Positions 40,312 through 49,753 of a stretch of DNA of 64,000 nt are shown one piece after another. The stretch comes from Pantoea agglomerans (GTDB lineage Bacteria; Pseudomonadota; Gammaproteobacteria; Enterobacterales; Enterobacteriaceae): assembly GCF_021397715.1 (NCBI RefSeq), contig NZ_CP090210.1:23716-87715 (forward strand). The letters are read 5' to 3'. Position numbers and translations under genes: made by a program. How positions within the stretch are numbered: position 1 is the first letter of the stretch; the number at the start of each line of letters is the position of its first letter. The notes under the pieces were generated by a model that was not told where the DNA came from, made no database searches, and was given only the letters and a program-made list of their open reading frames with translations.

Positions 40312-42437
40312 TGAAAGCTGAAACAGAAATTCATAACATTTATGTCCCTTTCAGTCGTTCAGATTATCAGCTGAATAATGTGTTAAGCACTGAAGAGCGC
40401 GAGGCGTTAAGCACCGGGCACAAACGTACCTCAGCTCTGAGCCAGCAAGGTCCGCTGTCATCTTTACTGCGGCCTCTCCAGGATATTGCCGATCGCAGCG
40501 GCACCAGTGACAGACTTGTCAGGATTATCCTTCCTGCCGTTCTGGCGGAGATACACCGGACAGGGCAACCCTGCTGGCTGTGGGAATCGGAAAAGTGGCT
40601 GACGCTGTGTCAGCAGCACCGTTCAGGCAGGCCCCTCATTGCGGCTTTTGCCTTCCATCTTGGCCCGTTTCCCTCACCATTCGGCCTGCCGCATCATGGT
40701 GCCCCGTCGCTGTACGCCTGTGCCATCTATGGCCGGGAATTTTACACACAGGAACTTAACCGGCTGACCGAAGCTCTGGTTTCACTGGGATACAAACGCA
40801 AGAACCAGAAAAATCAGTTGTCAGCCCTGTTGGGCATACTGATGATGATGAACAGTAATCCTCAGCTCGAAAGCTTTACGACTGATCTCTTGTGGCGCGC
40901 GCAGAAGTACCACGATCGCGGGATCGCAAGAACGGTGGGCAGAGTTTCGCATGCGCTTGCCGCAATGGGCATCATCAAAAGCCCCGTGCGTATGCGCAAT
41001 TACCAGGAGTGGCGCGAAAAACCGACAGATGACATCGCACAGGCTTGGGTAGCATGCTGTCGGCGGTGGAGGGAAACCTCAGTGCTTCGTCCCCGCTCCA
41101 GAGAGAGCCAGTACAGTTTTATCCTTCGCTGCGGCCTGTGGCTCGCCCGGGAGCATCCGGAAATATGCGAGCCGTCCGACTGGACAATGGAGATCTGCGC
41201 AAGCTTCATTGCAGCAGTCGGAAGAATGAAGGTCGATGAACTTTCTCTGGGCACGGCACAGGGGGTGCGCCGGTCTTCCCGTTCCGGAGAACCCATGTTG
41301 CCAAACTCCCGCGCCTGTTTTGTGTATGCCGTTCGCCGCTTTATGATTGACTACGAGAACTGGGGATGGGGACGGCTTAAATTCAGTCCGTCCCGCCACC
41401 TCTCCACGCCTGATACGCCGCTGTTTCGTCAGGGCGTCAATCCCCGGGTTATTGATGATCCGGTCTGGTTGAAACTGATATGGGCAAGTCTGAACCTGCG
41501 TCAGGACGATTTGCTGAGTGAAATCCATTATCCCCTGTCTATGCTACAGGCTATGGCGGTCATCTGGACGCATGCAGGGCTGCGTCAGAATGAGCTGATG
41601 CGCCTGACCGCTGGCTGTATCATTCCACAATCGGAAGATATTAACCGGGACGACGGCAGTACCATTCCGGCCGGGACGCTTTGCTACCTGAACGTGCCGG
41701 CTGGCAAGACCTCTAAAGCCTTTGTTAAACCGGTTTCTGCCGCAGTGAAAAAATATGTCGATATCTGGCTGGCAGAACGACCAGAAGAGCAGGCAGCTCT
41801 GACGGATGAGCGCACCGGCGAAAATGTCCGTTTTCTGTTTCAGTACCGGGGCAAACCGGTGGGAAGAGACATAATAAACCGCACCGTTATTCCGGTTCTC
41901 TGTACCAGAGCGGGAGTGCCGGAGGATGACAGCCGAGGTCCCATTACCAGTCACCGGGGGCGCGCATCGGCCATGACTGCCCTGGCCAGTGTTCCTCAGG
42001 GTATGTCGTTATACGAACTGATGCAGTGGGCTGGTCACTCTTCGCCGCAGTCCACCATGCATTATATTCGTATACGCCCGACACAGCTGGCGGCCTCTTT
42101 TGTGAAAGCTGACCGGGTTGCACATATGATAAGCGTGCTGATTGACCATGACCCGGAAGCAGCCAGCCTCACGGGACCTGCGACATATTATGATCTGGGC
42201 GACTCTTTCTGTACTAATCCCTTCTGGAGCAGCTGCCCGCACCGTATGGCATGCATCGGATGTGATTTTAATCTGCCAAAGAGAAGTGCAAGAGGACTGT
42301 TACTGGAAAGTAAGGCATCGGTAAAACATTATCTTGAAGAAGTGCCACTGACGCCCGATGAGAAAGAAGTAATAAAAGGTGATGTGGAAAAACTGAACGC
42401 CGCTCTTATGAAAACAGATATCCCACGTATTCTGTAG
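40308..42437 (+). CDS. Tyrosine recombinase 2 (TnpB-like, 709 aa)
   Basis: Large tyrosine recombinase with a long N-terminal region (about 1-400) and a C-terminal catalytic domain: Arg in WTHAGLRQNELMRLTAG, HxxR in ITSHRGRASAMTAL, GH in LMQWAGHSSPQSTMHYIRIR with the nucleophile Tyr. A C-terminal cysteine cluster (CTNPFWSSCPHRMACIGCDF) suggests a zinc-binding tail. Large second recombinases with such tails fit Tn554-like TnpB (630 aa). No tnpC-like gene follows. Confidence 0.85.
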   Translation: MMKAETEIHNIYVPFSRSDYQLNNVLSTEEREALSTGHKRTSALSQQGPLSSLLRPLQDIADRSGTSDRLVRIILPAVLAEIHRTGQPCWLWESEKWLTLCQQHRSGRPLIAAFAFHLGPFPSPFGLPHHGAPSLYACAIYGREFYTQELNRLTEALVSLGYKRKNQKNQLSALLGILMMMNSNPQLESFTTDLLWRAQKYHDRGIARTVGRVSHALAAMGIIKSPVRMRNYQEWREKPTDDIAQAWVACCRRWRETSVLRPRSRESQYSFILRCGLWLAREHPEICEPSDWTMEICASFIAAVGRMKVDELSLGTAQGVRRSSRSGEPMLPNSRACFVYAVRRFMIDYENWGWGRLKFSPSRHLSTPDTPLFRQGVNPRVIDDPVWLKLIWASLNLRQDDLLSEIHYPLSMLQAMAVIWTHAGLRQNELMRLTAGCIIPQSEDINRDDGSTIPAGTLCYLNVPAGKTSKAFVKPVSAAVKKYVDIWLAERPEEQAALTDERTGENVRFLFQYRGKPVGRDIINRTVIPVLCTRAGVPEDDSRGPITSHRGRASAMTALASVPQGMSLYELMQWAGHSSPQSTMHYIRIRPTQLAASFVKADRVAHMISVLIDHDPEAASLTGPATYYDLGDSFCTNPFWSSCPHRMACIGCDFNLPKRSARGLLLESKASVKHYLEEVPLTPDEKEVIKGDVEKLNAALMKTDIPRIL

Positions 42438-42524
42438 CAGGCCCTGACCGGAATTCACTTTATGTGTGTGAAGGACGGCATAGTAAGGAGCTGCTACGCC
42501 ATAACGAAGTAATATAAACAGAGC

Positions 42525-42866
42525 TTATTTACTGAGCCATACTTCCATCTGCCGTATTTCTTCTTTCTGGGCGCTGATAATGCTTTCAGCCATCTTCCGC
42601 ATTGCCGGTGATTTACCATAACGGAGTTCCGTTTCGGCCATGGCAATGGCTCCTTTATGATGTTCAATCATGCCCCTGGCAAATGCCCTGTCTGCATCCG
42701 GCTCCTGTACGGCCTTCATCATTCCTTCGTGCATATTATTCATGCCGTCCATATAGGCCTCAGAAGACGGTGACATTCCGGCATGGTTTCCGTGTACTGC
42801 CTGCGCAGCCGTTGCCGGAAACACGACTGCGAGCATCAGCAATAAAATCATGTTACGCGGTTTCAT
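42525..42866 (-). CDS. DUF305 periplasmic protein
   Basis: 113-aa secreted protein with a signal peptide ending near AAQAVHGNHAG. The DUF305 pattern is clear: MNNMHEGMMKAVQEPDADRA then FARGMIEHHKGAIAMAETEL. The His- and Met-rich residues can bind metals (copper or silver in known cases). It follows cadA on the same strand after 77 bases, so it may add periplasmic metal binding to the efflux system. Confidence 0.85.
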   Translation of the reverse strand: MKPRNMILLLMLAVVFPATAAQAVHGNHAGMSPSSEAYMDGMNNMHEGMMKAVQEPDADRAFARGMIEHHKGAIAMAETELRYGKSPAMRKMAESIISAQKEEIRQMEVWLSK

Positions 42867-42943
42867 ACTCTCTTCCTTTATCAGCGTTCAGATTAGCGGC
42901 TATTTTCAGGTGCCTGTCTTTACCGGAAGAGCAGCCAGGCAGG

Positions 42944-45574
42944 TTACTTACGCAACAGGCGCAGACCGTTTGCCACGACAAGCAGGCTTGCCCCCACATC
43001 CGCGAATACGGCCATCCACATGGTCCCCATACCGGCAATGGTCAGGGCCAGGAATACTGCCTTGATCCCAATAGCCATAACGATATTCTGAACCAGAATG
43101 TTATACGTCTGCCGGGAGAGTCGGACAAAAGCCGGAATTTTACGCAAATCGTCATCCATGAGGGCCACATCGGCAGTCTCGATGGCGGTATCCGTGCCCA
43201 TTGCACCCATGGCAAAGCCGATATCGGCGCGGGCCAGCGCCGGTGCATCATTGATGCCGTCGCCTACCATGCCGGTCGTGCCCTGCGCCGTAAATGTTTC
43301 TACAGCACGCAGTTTATCTTCCGGCAGTTGATCCCCCCGCGCCTCATCAATGCCAACCTGACCGGCAATGGCCTGCGCCGTGTGCGCATTGTCTCCGGTC
43401 AGCATGAGCGTTTTGACACTCAGACTATGCAACTGACTTATCGCCTCGCGGCTGCTTTCCTTCACCGTATCAGCCACCGCAAACAGCCCAAGCACCTGAT
43501 GAATGTCACAGAGCATGATGACCGTTTTACCCCCGGTCTCCAGTTCCGTTAGTGCAGCCCTGACCGCTTCCGGGCAGCGCACCGTTTCTTCAGCCAGCCT
43601 CAGATTGCCCAGACTGTAGGTTTGACCGTTGATGACGCCACGCACGCCGCGACCTGGCAGAGCCTCAAAGCTTTCCACTTCATAACGCTGAATGCAATCT
43701 GATGCCGCCGATACAGCCTGCGAAACCGGATGATCGGAGTAACCTGCCAGGCTCACAGCCAGCTTGCGCCCCTCGTCTTCTGCCACCCCGGTATAGATAA
43801 TCGCATCCGTCTGTACCGGCTTACCGTGCGTCAGGGTGCCGGTCTTGTCTAGCGCCAGCCACTTCAGCTTTCGGCCCTCTTCAAGATAAACGCCGCCCTT
43901 GATCAATATCCCCCGGCGAGCTGCTGCCGTCAGGCCGCTGACAATGGTCACTGGCGTGGAAATGACGAGCGCACAAGGGCAGGCAATAACCAGCATCACC
44001 AGCGCCTTGTAAATCCACTCCTGCCAGCTTTCACCTGCAATCAGCGGCGGGAGAACGGCAACTGCGACGGCAATAGCAAACACCACAGGGGTATAAATTT
44101 GCGCAAAGCGATCAACAAAGCGCTGCGTAGGGGCTTTTGCCCCCTGCGCTTCCTCCACGGCATGAATGATACGCGCAAGCGTGGTATTTCCGGCAGCGGC
44201 CGTTACCCGGTACTCAAAGCCACCGGATCCGTTGACCGTCCCGGCGAAGACCGGGTCGCCTTCCCCTTTATCCACCGGCAGGCTTTCGCCGGTAATAGGT
44301 GCCTGATTAATGGCGGTCCTTCCCCGAACCACCGTGCCGTCGAGGGCGATACGCTCGCCCGGTTTTACCCTGACCACGCTGTTAAGGGATACAGACCTGG
44401 CCTCAGTTTCTTTCCAGGAGCCGTCCGGCTGCTGAACCGTAGCCGTTTCAGGCGTCAGTTTCATCAGAGAGCCGATGGCATTGCGGGCGCGATCAAGAGA
44501 CTTTGCTTCAATCAGTTCCGCAATCGTGAACAGCACCATTACCATGGCGGCTTCAGGCCACTGTCCGAGCGCCAGCGCCCCGGTGACGGCAATACTCATC
44601 AGGGCGTTGATATTCAGGTTGCCGTTGCGAAGTGCAATCCAGCCTTTTTTGTATGTGGACAGGCCACAGGCCGCAACGGCAGCCAGAGCAAGAGCCGCTT
44701 CCAGCCATTCCGGCATACCCGTCCAGTGCATGGCTTCGGCGGCGATTGCCGCCACACCGGCCAGCGCCAGCGGCCACCAGGTTTTTTTCTTTTCCTCCGT
44801 GACCACGTGTCGGCCACTGCTGTCAGGGAGTTCAGGCTCAAAGCCCAGCGAACGAATGGCGGCCAGAACGGGCTCGAGCGCATCCGGTGCGTGAACCACC
44901 GTCAGTACGCGCTGCATAAGGTTAAAATCCAGTTCCTTCACGGCTGACATGCCGTCCAGCTTTTTACGGATCATGCCCTCTTCAACCGGGCAGTCCATCT
45001 GCATGATCCTGATACTGGTACGCACCCCGTCAGCGGTCACCTGCTGGGTCTGCAGCTCACCGAATGTGACAGGAGCAGGCGCGCAGCAGGAACCGCCGGT
45101 GCTTTCCGCCTCACGGCCTGAACAGCAGTTGCCTTCAGGCTGCATTGCTTTATCAATCGGTTCCGGGTCAAAACCCAGCGAGCGCACCGCCTGCAGAACC
45201 GGCCCCAGCGCCTGCGGCGTATGGGTCACGGTGAGCACCCTCTGCATCAGATTGAAGTCAAGATTGCTGACGGCAGGTAATTTTGCCAGTTTTTTGCGGA
45301 GCAGCGTCTCCTCCGTCGGGCAGTCCATCTGCATGATGCGCAGACGCGTCTGAACTTCATCGTTGCGGATATGCTCTGTAACCGGTTCGGATGGCTGACT
45401 CAGGCTGTCCGGTGAGCAGCAGCTCCCGGTGCTGCAACAGGCCGGTGTGGCTTCAGCCGTTTTTTGTAGCGTTTTACCGGATTCCTCTGCCGGGGCAGCA
45501 ACATTTTTTTTAACGGACGCCTCTTCTCCGGTTGCGGCTGAACCACATTTTTTATTACTGCAGCAGTCACTCAT
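42944..45574 (-). CDS. cadA: Cd/Zn/Pb-type P1B ATPase with two metal-binding domains
   Basis: 876-aa heavy-metal exporter in the inner membrane. Cys-rich N-terminal start (CCSNKKC; CCSTGSCCSPDS), two ferredoxin-like metal domains that each have MQMDCP in place of the usual CxxC (about residues 75-145 and 185-255), a further CCSGRE/CCAPAP linker, then membrane helices with the transport motif IACPCALVI, phosphorylation site DKTGTLTHGKP, and GDGINDAPALARAD. The acidic MDCP motifs fit Cd/Zn/Pb exporters (CadA/ZntA/PbrA). It is divergent from its MerR-family regulator. Confidence 0.92.
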   Translation of the reverse strand: MSDCCSNKKCGSAATGEEASVKKNVAAPAEESGKTLQKTAEATPACCSTGSCCSPDSLSQPSEPVTEHIRNDEVQTRLRIMQMDCPTEETLLRKKLAKLPAVSNLDFNLMQRVLTVTHTPQALGPVLQAVRSLGFDPEPIDKAMQPEGNCCSGREAESTGGSCCAPAPVTFGELQTQQVTADGVRTSIRIMQMDCPVEEGMIRKKLDGMSAVKELDFNLMQRVLTVVHAPDALEPVLAAIRSLGFEPELPDSSGRHVVTEEKKKTWWPLALAGVAAIAAEAMHWTGMPEWLEAALALAAVAACGLSTYKKGWIALRNGNLNINALMSIAVTGALALGQWPEAAMVMVLFTIAELIEAKSLDRARNAIGSLMKLTPETATVQQPDGSWKETEARSVSLNSVVRVKPGERIALDGTVVRGRTAINQAPITGESLPVDKGEGDPVFAGTVNGSGGFEYRVTAAAGNTTLARIIHAVEEAQGAKAPTQRFVDRFAQIYTPVVFAIAVAVAVLPPLIAGESWQEWIYKALVMLVIACPCALVISTPVTIVSGLTAAARRGILIKGGVYLEEGRKLKWLALDKTGTLTHGKPVQTDAIIYTGVAEDEGRKLAVSLAGYSDHPVSQAVSAASDCIQRYEVESFEALPGRGVRGVINGQTYSLGNLRLAEETVRCPEAVRAALTELETGGKTVIMLCDIHQVLGLFAVADTVKESSREAISQLHSLSVKTLMLTGDNAHTAQAIAGQVGIDEARGDQLPEDKLRAVETFTAQGTTGMVGDGINDAPALARADIGFAMGAMGTDTAIETADVALMDDDLRKIPAFVRLSRQTYNILVQNIVMAIGIKAVFLALTIAGMGTMWMAVFADVGASLLVVANGLRLLRK

Positions 45575-45604
45575 GTCTTTATCCCGTTCATAACGTATAC
45601 TGGC

Positions 45605-45635
45605 ATTAAAGACCCTGATGTAACTACAGGGTCAA
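45605..45635 (-). promoter_or_regulatory. MerR-type promoter/operator of cadA
   Basis: On the minus strand, -35 TTGACC and -10 TTTAAT are separated by 19 bases, the over-long spacer of MerR-regulated promoters. A perfect dyad with 7-bp arms (GACCCTG and CAGGGTC, 45611-45633) fills the spacer. The MerR-family regulator is divergent from 45654. Confidence 0.9.
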
Positions 45636-45653
45636 GATCAGATGAGAGGAATT

Positions 45654-46112
45654 ATGAAAATTGGCGAACTGGCCCGACTGGCCGGATGTCCGGTAGAAAC
45701 GGTGCGTTATTACGAGCGTGAGGGCCTGCTGCAGGCCGCGTTGCGGGATCAGACTAATAACTACCGCCATTATGATAGTGCGCATCTGGAAAGACTGATG
45801 TTTATCCGGCGCTGTCGGGCGCTGGATATGACCCATGAAGAAATCCGGGTGCTGCTGCAGGCGCGAAGCCAGCCTGACGCAGACTGCGGTAAGGTTAATG
45901 CCCTGATAAATGAACATCTGAACCACGTTCAGGCCCGTATTCGTGAACTGAATATGCTGGAAAAGCAACTGTTTGAGCTCCGGAGCCACTGCAATGCCAA
46001 CCGGGCAACACGGGACTGCGGTATTCTGCGCGAACTGGAGCAGGCAGAAGAGCCTGAGGATATCGTGCCGGTTATCACTGCAGGTCATCTGGCCGGAAGC
46101 CACTCTTACTGA
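45654..46112 (+). CDS. cadR: CadR/PbrR-type MerR-family metal sensor
   Basis: 152-aa activator. N-terminal winged helix MKIGELARLAGCPVETVRYY, coiled-coil dimer helix, and three metal-binding cysteines in DADCGKVNALI, LRSHCNAN and TRDCGILRELE, the CadR/PbrR pattern for Cd or Pb. A His at the C-terminal end (GHLAGSHSY) may add binding. I start at 45654 after AGAGGA; an ATG 4 codons upstream overlaps it. It controls cadA through the adjacent operator. Confidence 0.9.
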   Translation: MKIGELARLAGCPVETVRYYEREGLLQAALRDQTNNYRHYDSAHLERLMFIRRCRALDMTHEEIRVLLQARSQPDADCGKVNALINEHLNHVQARIRELNMLEKQLFELRSHCNANRATRDCGILRELEQAEEPEDIVPVITAGHLAGSHSY

Positions 46113-46375
46113 TGCTGCTTTCTGCTGTAAGTAGAACGGTTCACTAAAGCAACAGGCCTTTTTTTGTGATGTTACTTCGTCATGCCCGGCCATTCAGGTT
46201 GCTGAAAGTATGCTGCCGTTAAAATCTGTGTGACATCGTTTAACCGCTATTCCCTCATTAAGCTGTACAGAAAAGCCTGTAAGCACGTCACAACATATAT
46301 GAATTTATAAATATAAAATTGACCTTTCGTCTGCAGAAGACGAGACTTGTTGCTGTCCGCCACGAAGGAGAAATT

Positions 46376-46729
46376 ATGCCGTCACTTCTGCCCCTGCAAC
46401 TTTTTAAGAATCTTTCTGACGAAACCCGGCTCAGCCTGGTGCTGTTGTTGCGCGAAAAAGGGGAGCTCTGCGTCTGCGAGCTTGTATCTATCCTGAAAGA
46501 AACACAGCCAAAAATATCGCGGCACCTGGCCCTGCTCAGAGAGAGTGGACTGCTTATCGACAGGCGCGACGGCAAGTGGATCCATTACCGGTTATCGCCA
46601 CACATGCCTGCGTGGGCAGCAGCGGTCATTGAGCAGGCATATCTGTGTCAGCGGGATGAAATTCTTCATCTCAGTCAACAGGCTGAGCGTGATAACGCAA
46701 CCATCAACGGCAAAGCTGTCTGCATGTAA
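46376..46729 (+). CDS. arsR: ArsR arsenite-responsive repressor
   Basis: 117-aa SmtB/ArsR repressor. Sequence LFKNLSDETRLSLVLLLREK, then GELCVCELVSIL with the arsenite-binding CVC, and the recognition helix QPKISRHLALLRESGL are near those of E. coli ArsR. GAAGGAG lies 5 bases before the ATG at 46376. It heads arsR-arsB-arsC on the plus strand. The 263-bp gap upstream (46113-46375) contains the promoter but no gene. Confidence 0.93.
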   Translation: MPSLLPLQLFKNLSDETRLSLVLLLREKGELCVCELVSILKETQPKISRHLALLRESGLLIDRRDGKWIHYRLSPHMPAWAAAVIEQAYLCQRDEILHLSQQAERDNATINGKAVCM

Positions 46730-46825
46730 AAATTTTATCTAAACACATTCGATTAAACGCATATATTTACAGGGTACACTTAGCAGCCCGCTTTAACGGG
46801 CACGTATAATTAAGAAGGAGAGAGT

Positions 46826-48109
46826 ATGTTTCTGGCGGGTGCGATTTTTATCCTGACCCTGATACTGGTGATCTGGCAGCCGAAAGGGCTCAGCATTGGC
46901 TGGAGTGCCGTTATCGGCGCCGCACTGGCGCTGCTGACCGGCGTGGTACACATCGGGGACATTCCTGTGGTCTGGCAGATTGTCTGGAACGCCACGGCCA
47001 CGTTTATTGCGGTCATCATTATCAGCCTGCTGCTTGATGAGTCCGGCTTTTTTGAGTGGGCCGCGCTGCACGTTTCACGCTGGGGCGGCGGCAGGGGCCG
47101 GTTGCTGTTCACGTATATCGTTCTGCTGGGTGCGGCGGTAGCCGCCCTGTTCGCCAATGACGGGGCAGCGCTTATTCTGACGCCGATCGTTATCGCCATG
47201 CTGCTGGCGCTGGGCTTCAGCCCGGGCGCCACGCTGGCGTTTGTGATGGCGGCAGGCTTCATCGCCGACACCTCCAGCCTGCCGCTCATCGTGTCGAACC
47301 TGGTGAATATCGTCACGGCAGACTTCTTTAAACTGGGTTTCAGCGAGTATGCCTCGGTGATGGTGCCGGTGAATATCGCCTCAGTTGCAGCCACGCTGGT
47401 CATGCTGCACCTGTTTTTTCGCAGGGACATCCCGGCCACTTACGACCTGGCGAAACTGAAGGCGCCGCGTGAGGCCATCCGCGATGCGCGCACCTTCAGA
47501 ACCGGCTGGATTGTTCTCATCCTGCTACTGGTCGGCTTTTTCGCTCTTGAACCGCTCGGCGTACCGGTCAGCCTGGTGGCAGCGGTGGCGGCGTGTATTC
47601 TCTGGCTGGTTGCCCGGAAAGGACACGTGATTGATACCGGCAAGGTGCTGAAAGGCGCGCCCTGGCAGATTGTTATCTTCTCGCTGGGCATGTATCTGGT
47701 GGTGTACGGTCTTCGTAACGCCGGCCTGACTGATTACCTTTCTGCCGCCCTGAACCGGTTTGCAGAGCATGGCGTCTGGGGCGCAACGCTCGGCACCGGT
47801 TTCCTGACGGCGGCGCTCTCTTCTGTCATGAACAACATGCCTACCGTGCTCGTTGGTGCGCTTTCGATTGACGGCAGCACCGCACAGGGCGTGGTGAAGG
47901 AGGCGATGATTTACGCCAACGTCATCGGCTGCGACCTCGGCCCGAAAATCACCCCCATCGGCAGCCTCGCTACCCTGCTGTGGCTGCACGTACTGGCGCA
48001 AAAAAACATTACTGTCAGCTGGAGCTACTACTTCCGCGTGGGCATCGTGATGACCCTGCCGGTACTTTTTGTGACGCTGGCCGCGCTGGCCCTGCGCCTG
48101 TCTGTTTAA
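46826..48109 (+). CDS. arsB: ArsB arsenite efflux pump
   Basis: 427-aa inner-membrane As(III)/Sb(III) antiporter with about 12 membrane helices. It has the ArsB pattern GLSIGWSAVIGAALALLTGV, FANDGAALILTPIVIAML, and SVMNNMPTVLVGALSI near residue 335. AAGGAGAGAGT precedes the ATG. It follows arsR and precedes arsC; no arsA ATPase or arsD is present, so the pump runs on the proton gradient. Confidence 0.95.
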   Translation: MFLAGAIFILTLILVIWQPKGLSIGWSAVIGAALALLTGVVHIGDIPVVWQIVWNATATFIAVIIISLLLDESGFFEWAALHVSRWGGGRGRLLFTYIVLLGAAVAALFANDGAALILTPIVIAMLLALGFSPGATLAFVMAAGFIADTSSLPLIVSNLVNIVTADFFKLGFSEYASVMVPVNIASVAATLVMLHLFFRRDIPATYDLAKLKAPREAIRDARTFRTGWIVLILLLVGFFALEPLGVPVSLVAAVAACILWLVARKGHVIDTGKVLKGAPWQIVIFSLGMYLVVYGLRNAGLTDYLSAALNRFAEHGVWGATLGTGFLTAALSSVMNNMPTVLVGALSIDGSTAQGVVKEAMIYANVIGCDLGPKITPIGSLATLLWLHVLAQKNITVSWSYYFRVGIVMTLPVLFVTLAALALRLSV

Positions 48110-48158
48110 CCTTAACCCCGGTGTTGCGACTGTGCAGCGCCTTTACGGAGTACCGCTT

Positions 48159-48587
48159 ATGACTGACATCACCATTTATCACAACCCGGCGTGCGGGACG
48201 TCCCGCAACACCCTGGCGCTTATCCGCAACAGCGGCACCGAACCCAAGGTTATTCTGTATCTGGAAACGCCACCGTCGCGCGACGAGCTGAAAAAACTGA
48301 TTGCGGACATGGGCATCAGCGTGCGCGCTCTGCTGAGAAAAAATACGGAGCCGTATGAGCAGCTCGGGCTGGCAGAAGACCGGTTTAGCGATGACGAGCT
48401 ACTGGAAGCCATGCTGGCTCATCCAATCCTTATTAATCGCCCGGTGGTGGTGACGCCGCTCGGAACGAAGCTCTGCCGCCCCTCTGAAGTAGTTCTGGAT
48501 ATACTGCCAGACCCGCAGCAGGGCGCGTTCACCAAAGAGGATGGCGAAGCAGTCATTGATGAGCACGGTCACCGCGTCAGCCACTGA
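48159..48587 (+). CDS. arsC: ArsC glutaredoxin-linked arsenate reductase
   Basis: 142-aa enzyme reducing arsenate to arsenite with glutathione/glutaredoxin. Catalytic Cys12 lies in IYHNPACGTSRNTLAL, and the basic residues of the anion site (LIADMGISVRALLRKN, PILINRPVVVTP) are kept. Length equals that of plasmid R773 ArsC (141 aa). It ends before a bidirectional terminator. Confidence 0.95.
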   Translation: MTDITIYHNPACGTSRNTLALIRNSGTEPKVILYLETPPSRDELKKLIADMGISVRALLRKNTEPYEQLGLAEDRFSDDELLEAMLAHPILINRPVVVTPLGTKLCRPSEVVLDILPDPQQGAFTKEDGEAVIDEHGHRVSH

Positions 48588-48624
48588 TTTTTCCCCAGGT
48601 GGCATATATAACGAGTGTGAAAAA

Positions 48625-48652
48625 CAAAAGCCGGCATCTGCCGGCTTTTTTT
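48625..48652. terminator. Bidirectional terminator between arsC and arsH
   Basis: AGCCGGCA-TC-TGCCGGCT (48629-48646) has an A run before it and a T run after it, so it works on both strands. It separates the plus-strand arsRBC genes from the minus-strand arsH. Confidence 0.92.
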
Positions 48653-49373
48653 ATATGCTGCGTTGGTTGACCCGCTCTGAGAGCTGAGCGGCACTCTCTT
48701 TCCTTTCACTGTAGCGGTCGGTCAGGCAGTTGCTTCGCCCGCGCGTCAGCAGGGTGAACTTCATCAGTTCCTCCATGACGTCCACGATGCGGTCGTAATA
48801 CGAAGAAGGCTTCATGCGGCCGTCCTCATCAAACTCGGCCCAGGCTTTCGCCACGGATGACTGGTTCGGGATAGTGATCATGCGCATCCAGCGCCCAAGA
48901 ATGCGCATCTGATTTACGGCGTTGAAGGACTGTGAGCCGCCGCTGACCTGCATCACCGCAAGGGTTTTTCCCTGTGACGGCCGGACCGCACCGGACGTCA
49001 GCGGTATCCAGTCAATCTGCGTCTTCATGATGCCGGTCATGGCACCGTGACGCTCCGGCGAGCACCAGACCATGCCTTCTGACCAGAGTACCAGCTCGCG
49101 GAGCTCTGCAACCTTCGGGTGCGTCTCCGGGGCGTCATCCGGCAGCGGCAGGCCGGACGGATTGAATATTTTAACCTCCGCGCCCATGGCCGTCAGCAGC
49201 CGGGCGGCCTCCTCCGTGGCGAGACGGCTGTAAGAGCGCTCACGCAGCGAGCCGTAGAGCATCAGGATGCGGGGCGGGTGTGCCACCTCTGCTGCCTTCA
49301 GCTTTTCTTCCGTCAGCGGTGCATCCAGGAGCGTCGGATCGATATTGTCCAGGGCATCATTCACGTTATTCAC
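48651..49373 (-). CDS. arsH: ArsH NADPH-dependent FMN reductase
   Basis: 240-aa flavoprotein; in known cases it oxidises trivalent organoarsenicals. Motifs: LMLYGSLRERSYSRLATEEA (FMN phosphate loop GSLRERSYS), WCSPERHGAMTGIMKTQIDW, and QVSGGSQSFNAVNQMRILGR. It overlaps the upstream arsR-like gene by 4 bases. Confidence 0.94.
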   Translation of the reverse strand: MNNVNDALDNIDPTLLDAPLTEEKLKAAEVAHPPRILMLYGSLRERSYSRLATEEAARLLTAMGAEVKIFNPSGLPLPDDAPETHPKVAELRELVLWSEGMVWCSPERHGAMTGIMKTQIDWIPLTSGAVRPSQGKTLAVMQVSGGSQSFNAVNQMRILGRWMRMITIPNQSSVAKAWAEFDEDGRMKPSSYYDRIVDVMEELMKFTLLTRGRSNCLTDRYSERKESAAQLSERVNQRSI

Positions 49374-49705
49374 AATAGGGTCTCTTTATGGGTAATTGCG
49401 GTGGACAGGCTGCAGTCGCTGCCGCCGGCGCAGCACTCTTCAGTCAGAAAAGCCATCAGCTGCTCAAGCTGCGAATAACAGGGCCTGCAGAACAGGGTTC
49501 GGCTCTGCCGTTCCTGACTTATGAGGCCAGCGGACATCAGCGCAGAAAGATGATGGCTGAGCGTGGAGGCCGGAATAGCCAGTCTTTTCTGGATGTCACC
49601 CACGGGCAGACCGTCATGACCCGCCCTGACCAGCTCCCGGTATATGTTGAGACGGGTCGGGTGGCCCAGCTCCCGAAGTGCGTTTGCTGCGGTATGTAAA
49701 TCCAT
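49370..49705 (-). CDS. Second ArsR-family repressor
   Basis: 111-aa winged-helix repressor (HPTRLNIYRELVRAGHDGLP, then IPASTLSHHLSALMSAGLIS). It has no CVC in the recognition region; instead cysteines lie at FCRPCYSQLE and EECCAGGSDC, a different metalloid site as found in other ArsR subgroups. It is coupled to arsH and probably controls arsH and perhaps the MFS/arsN genes. Confidence 0.85.
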   Translation of the reverse strand: MDLHTAANALRELGHPTRLNIYRELVRAGHDGLPVGDIQKRLAIPASTLSHHLSALMSAGLISQERQSRTLFCRPCYSQLEQLMAFLTEECCAGGSDCSLSTAITHKETLL

Positions 49706-49725
49706 GCGACCTCCTTTAACTATAA

Positions 49726-49741
49726 TTCCAGAATAATGGAA
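49726..49741. promoter_or_regulatory. Small dyad upstream of the second arsR
   Basis: TTCCA-GAATAA-TGGAA sits 21 bases before the arsR2 start, overlapping a possible -10 (TATAGT on the minus strand). It is a candidate ArsR-type operator. Confidence 0.45.
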
Positions 49742-49753
49742 GTACAGGAACCG

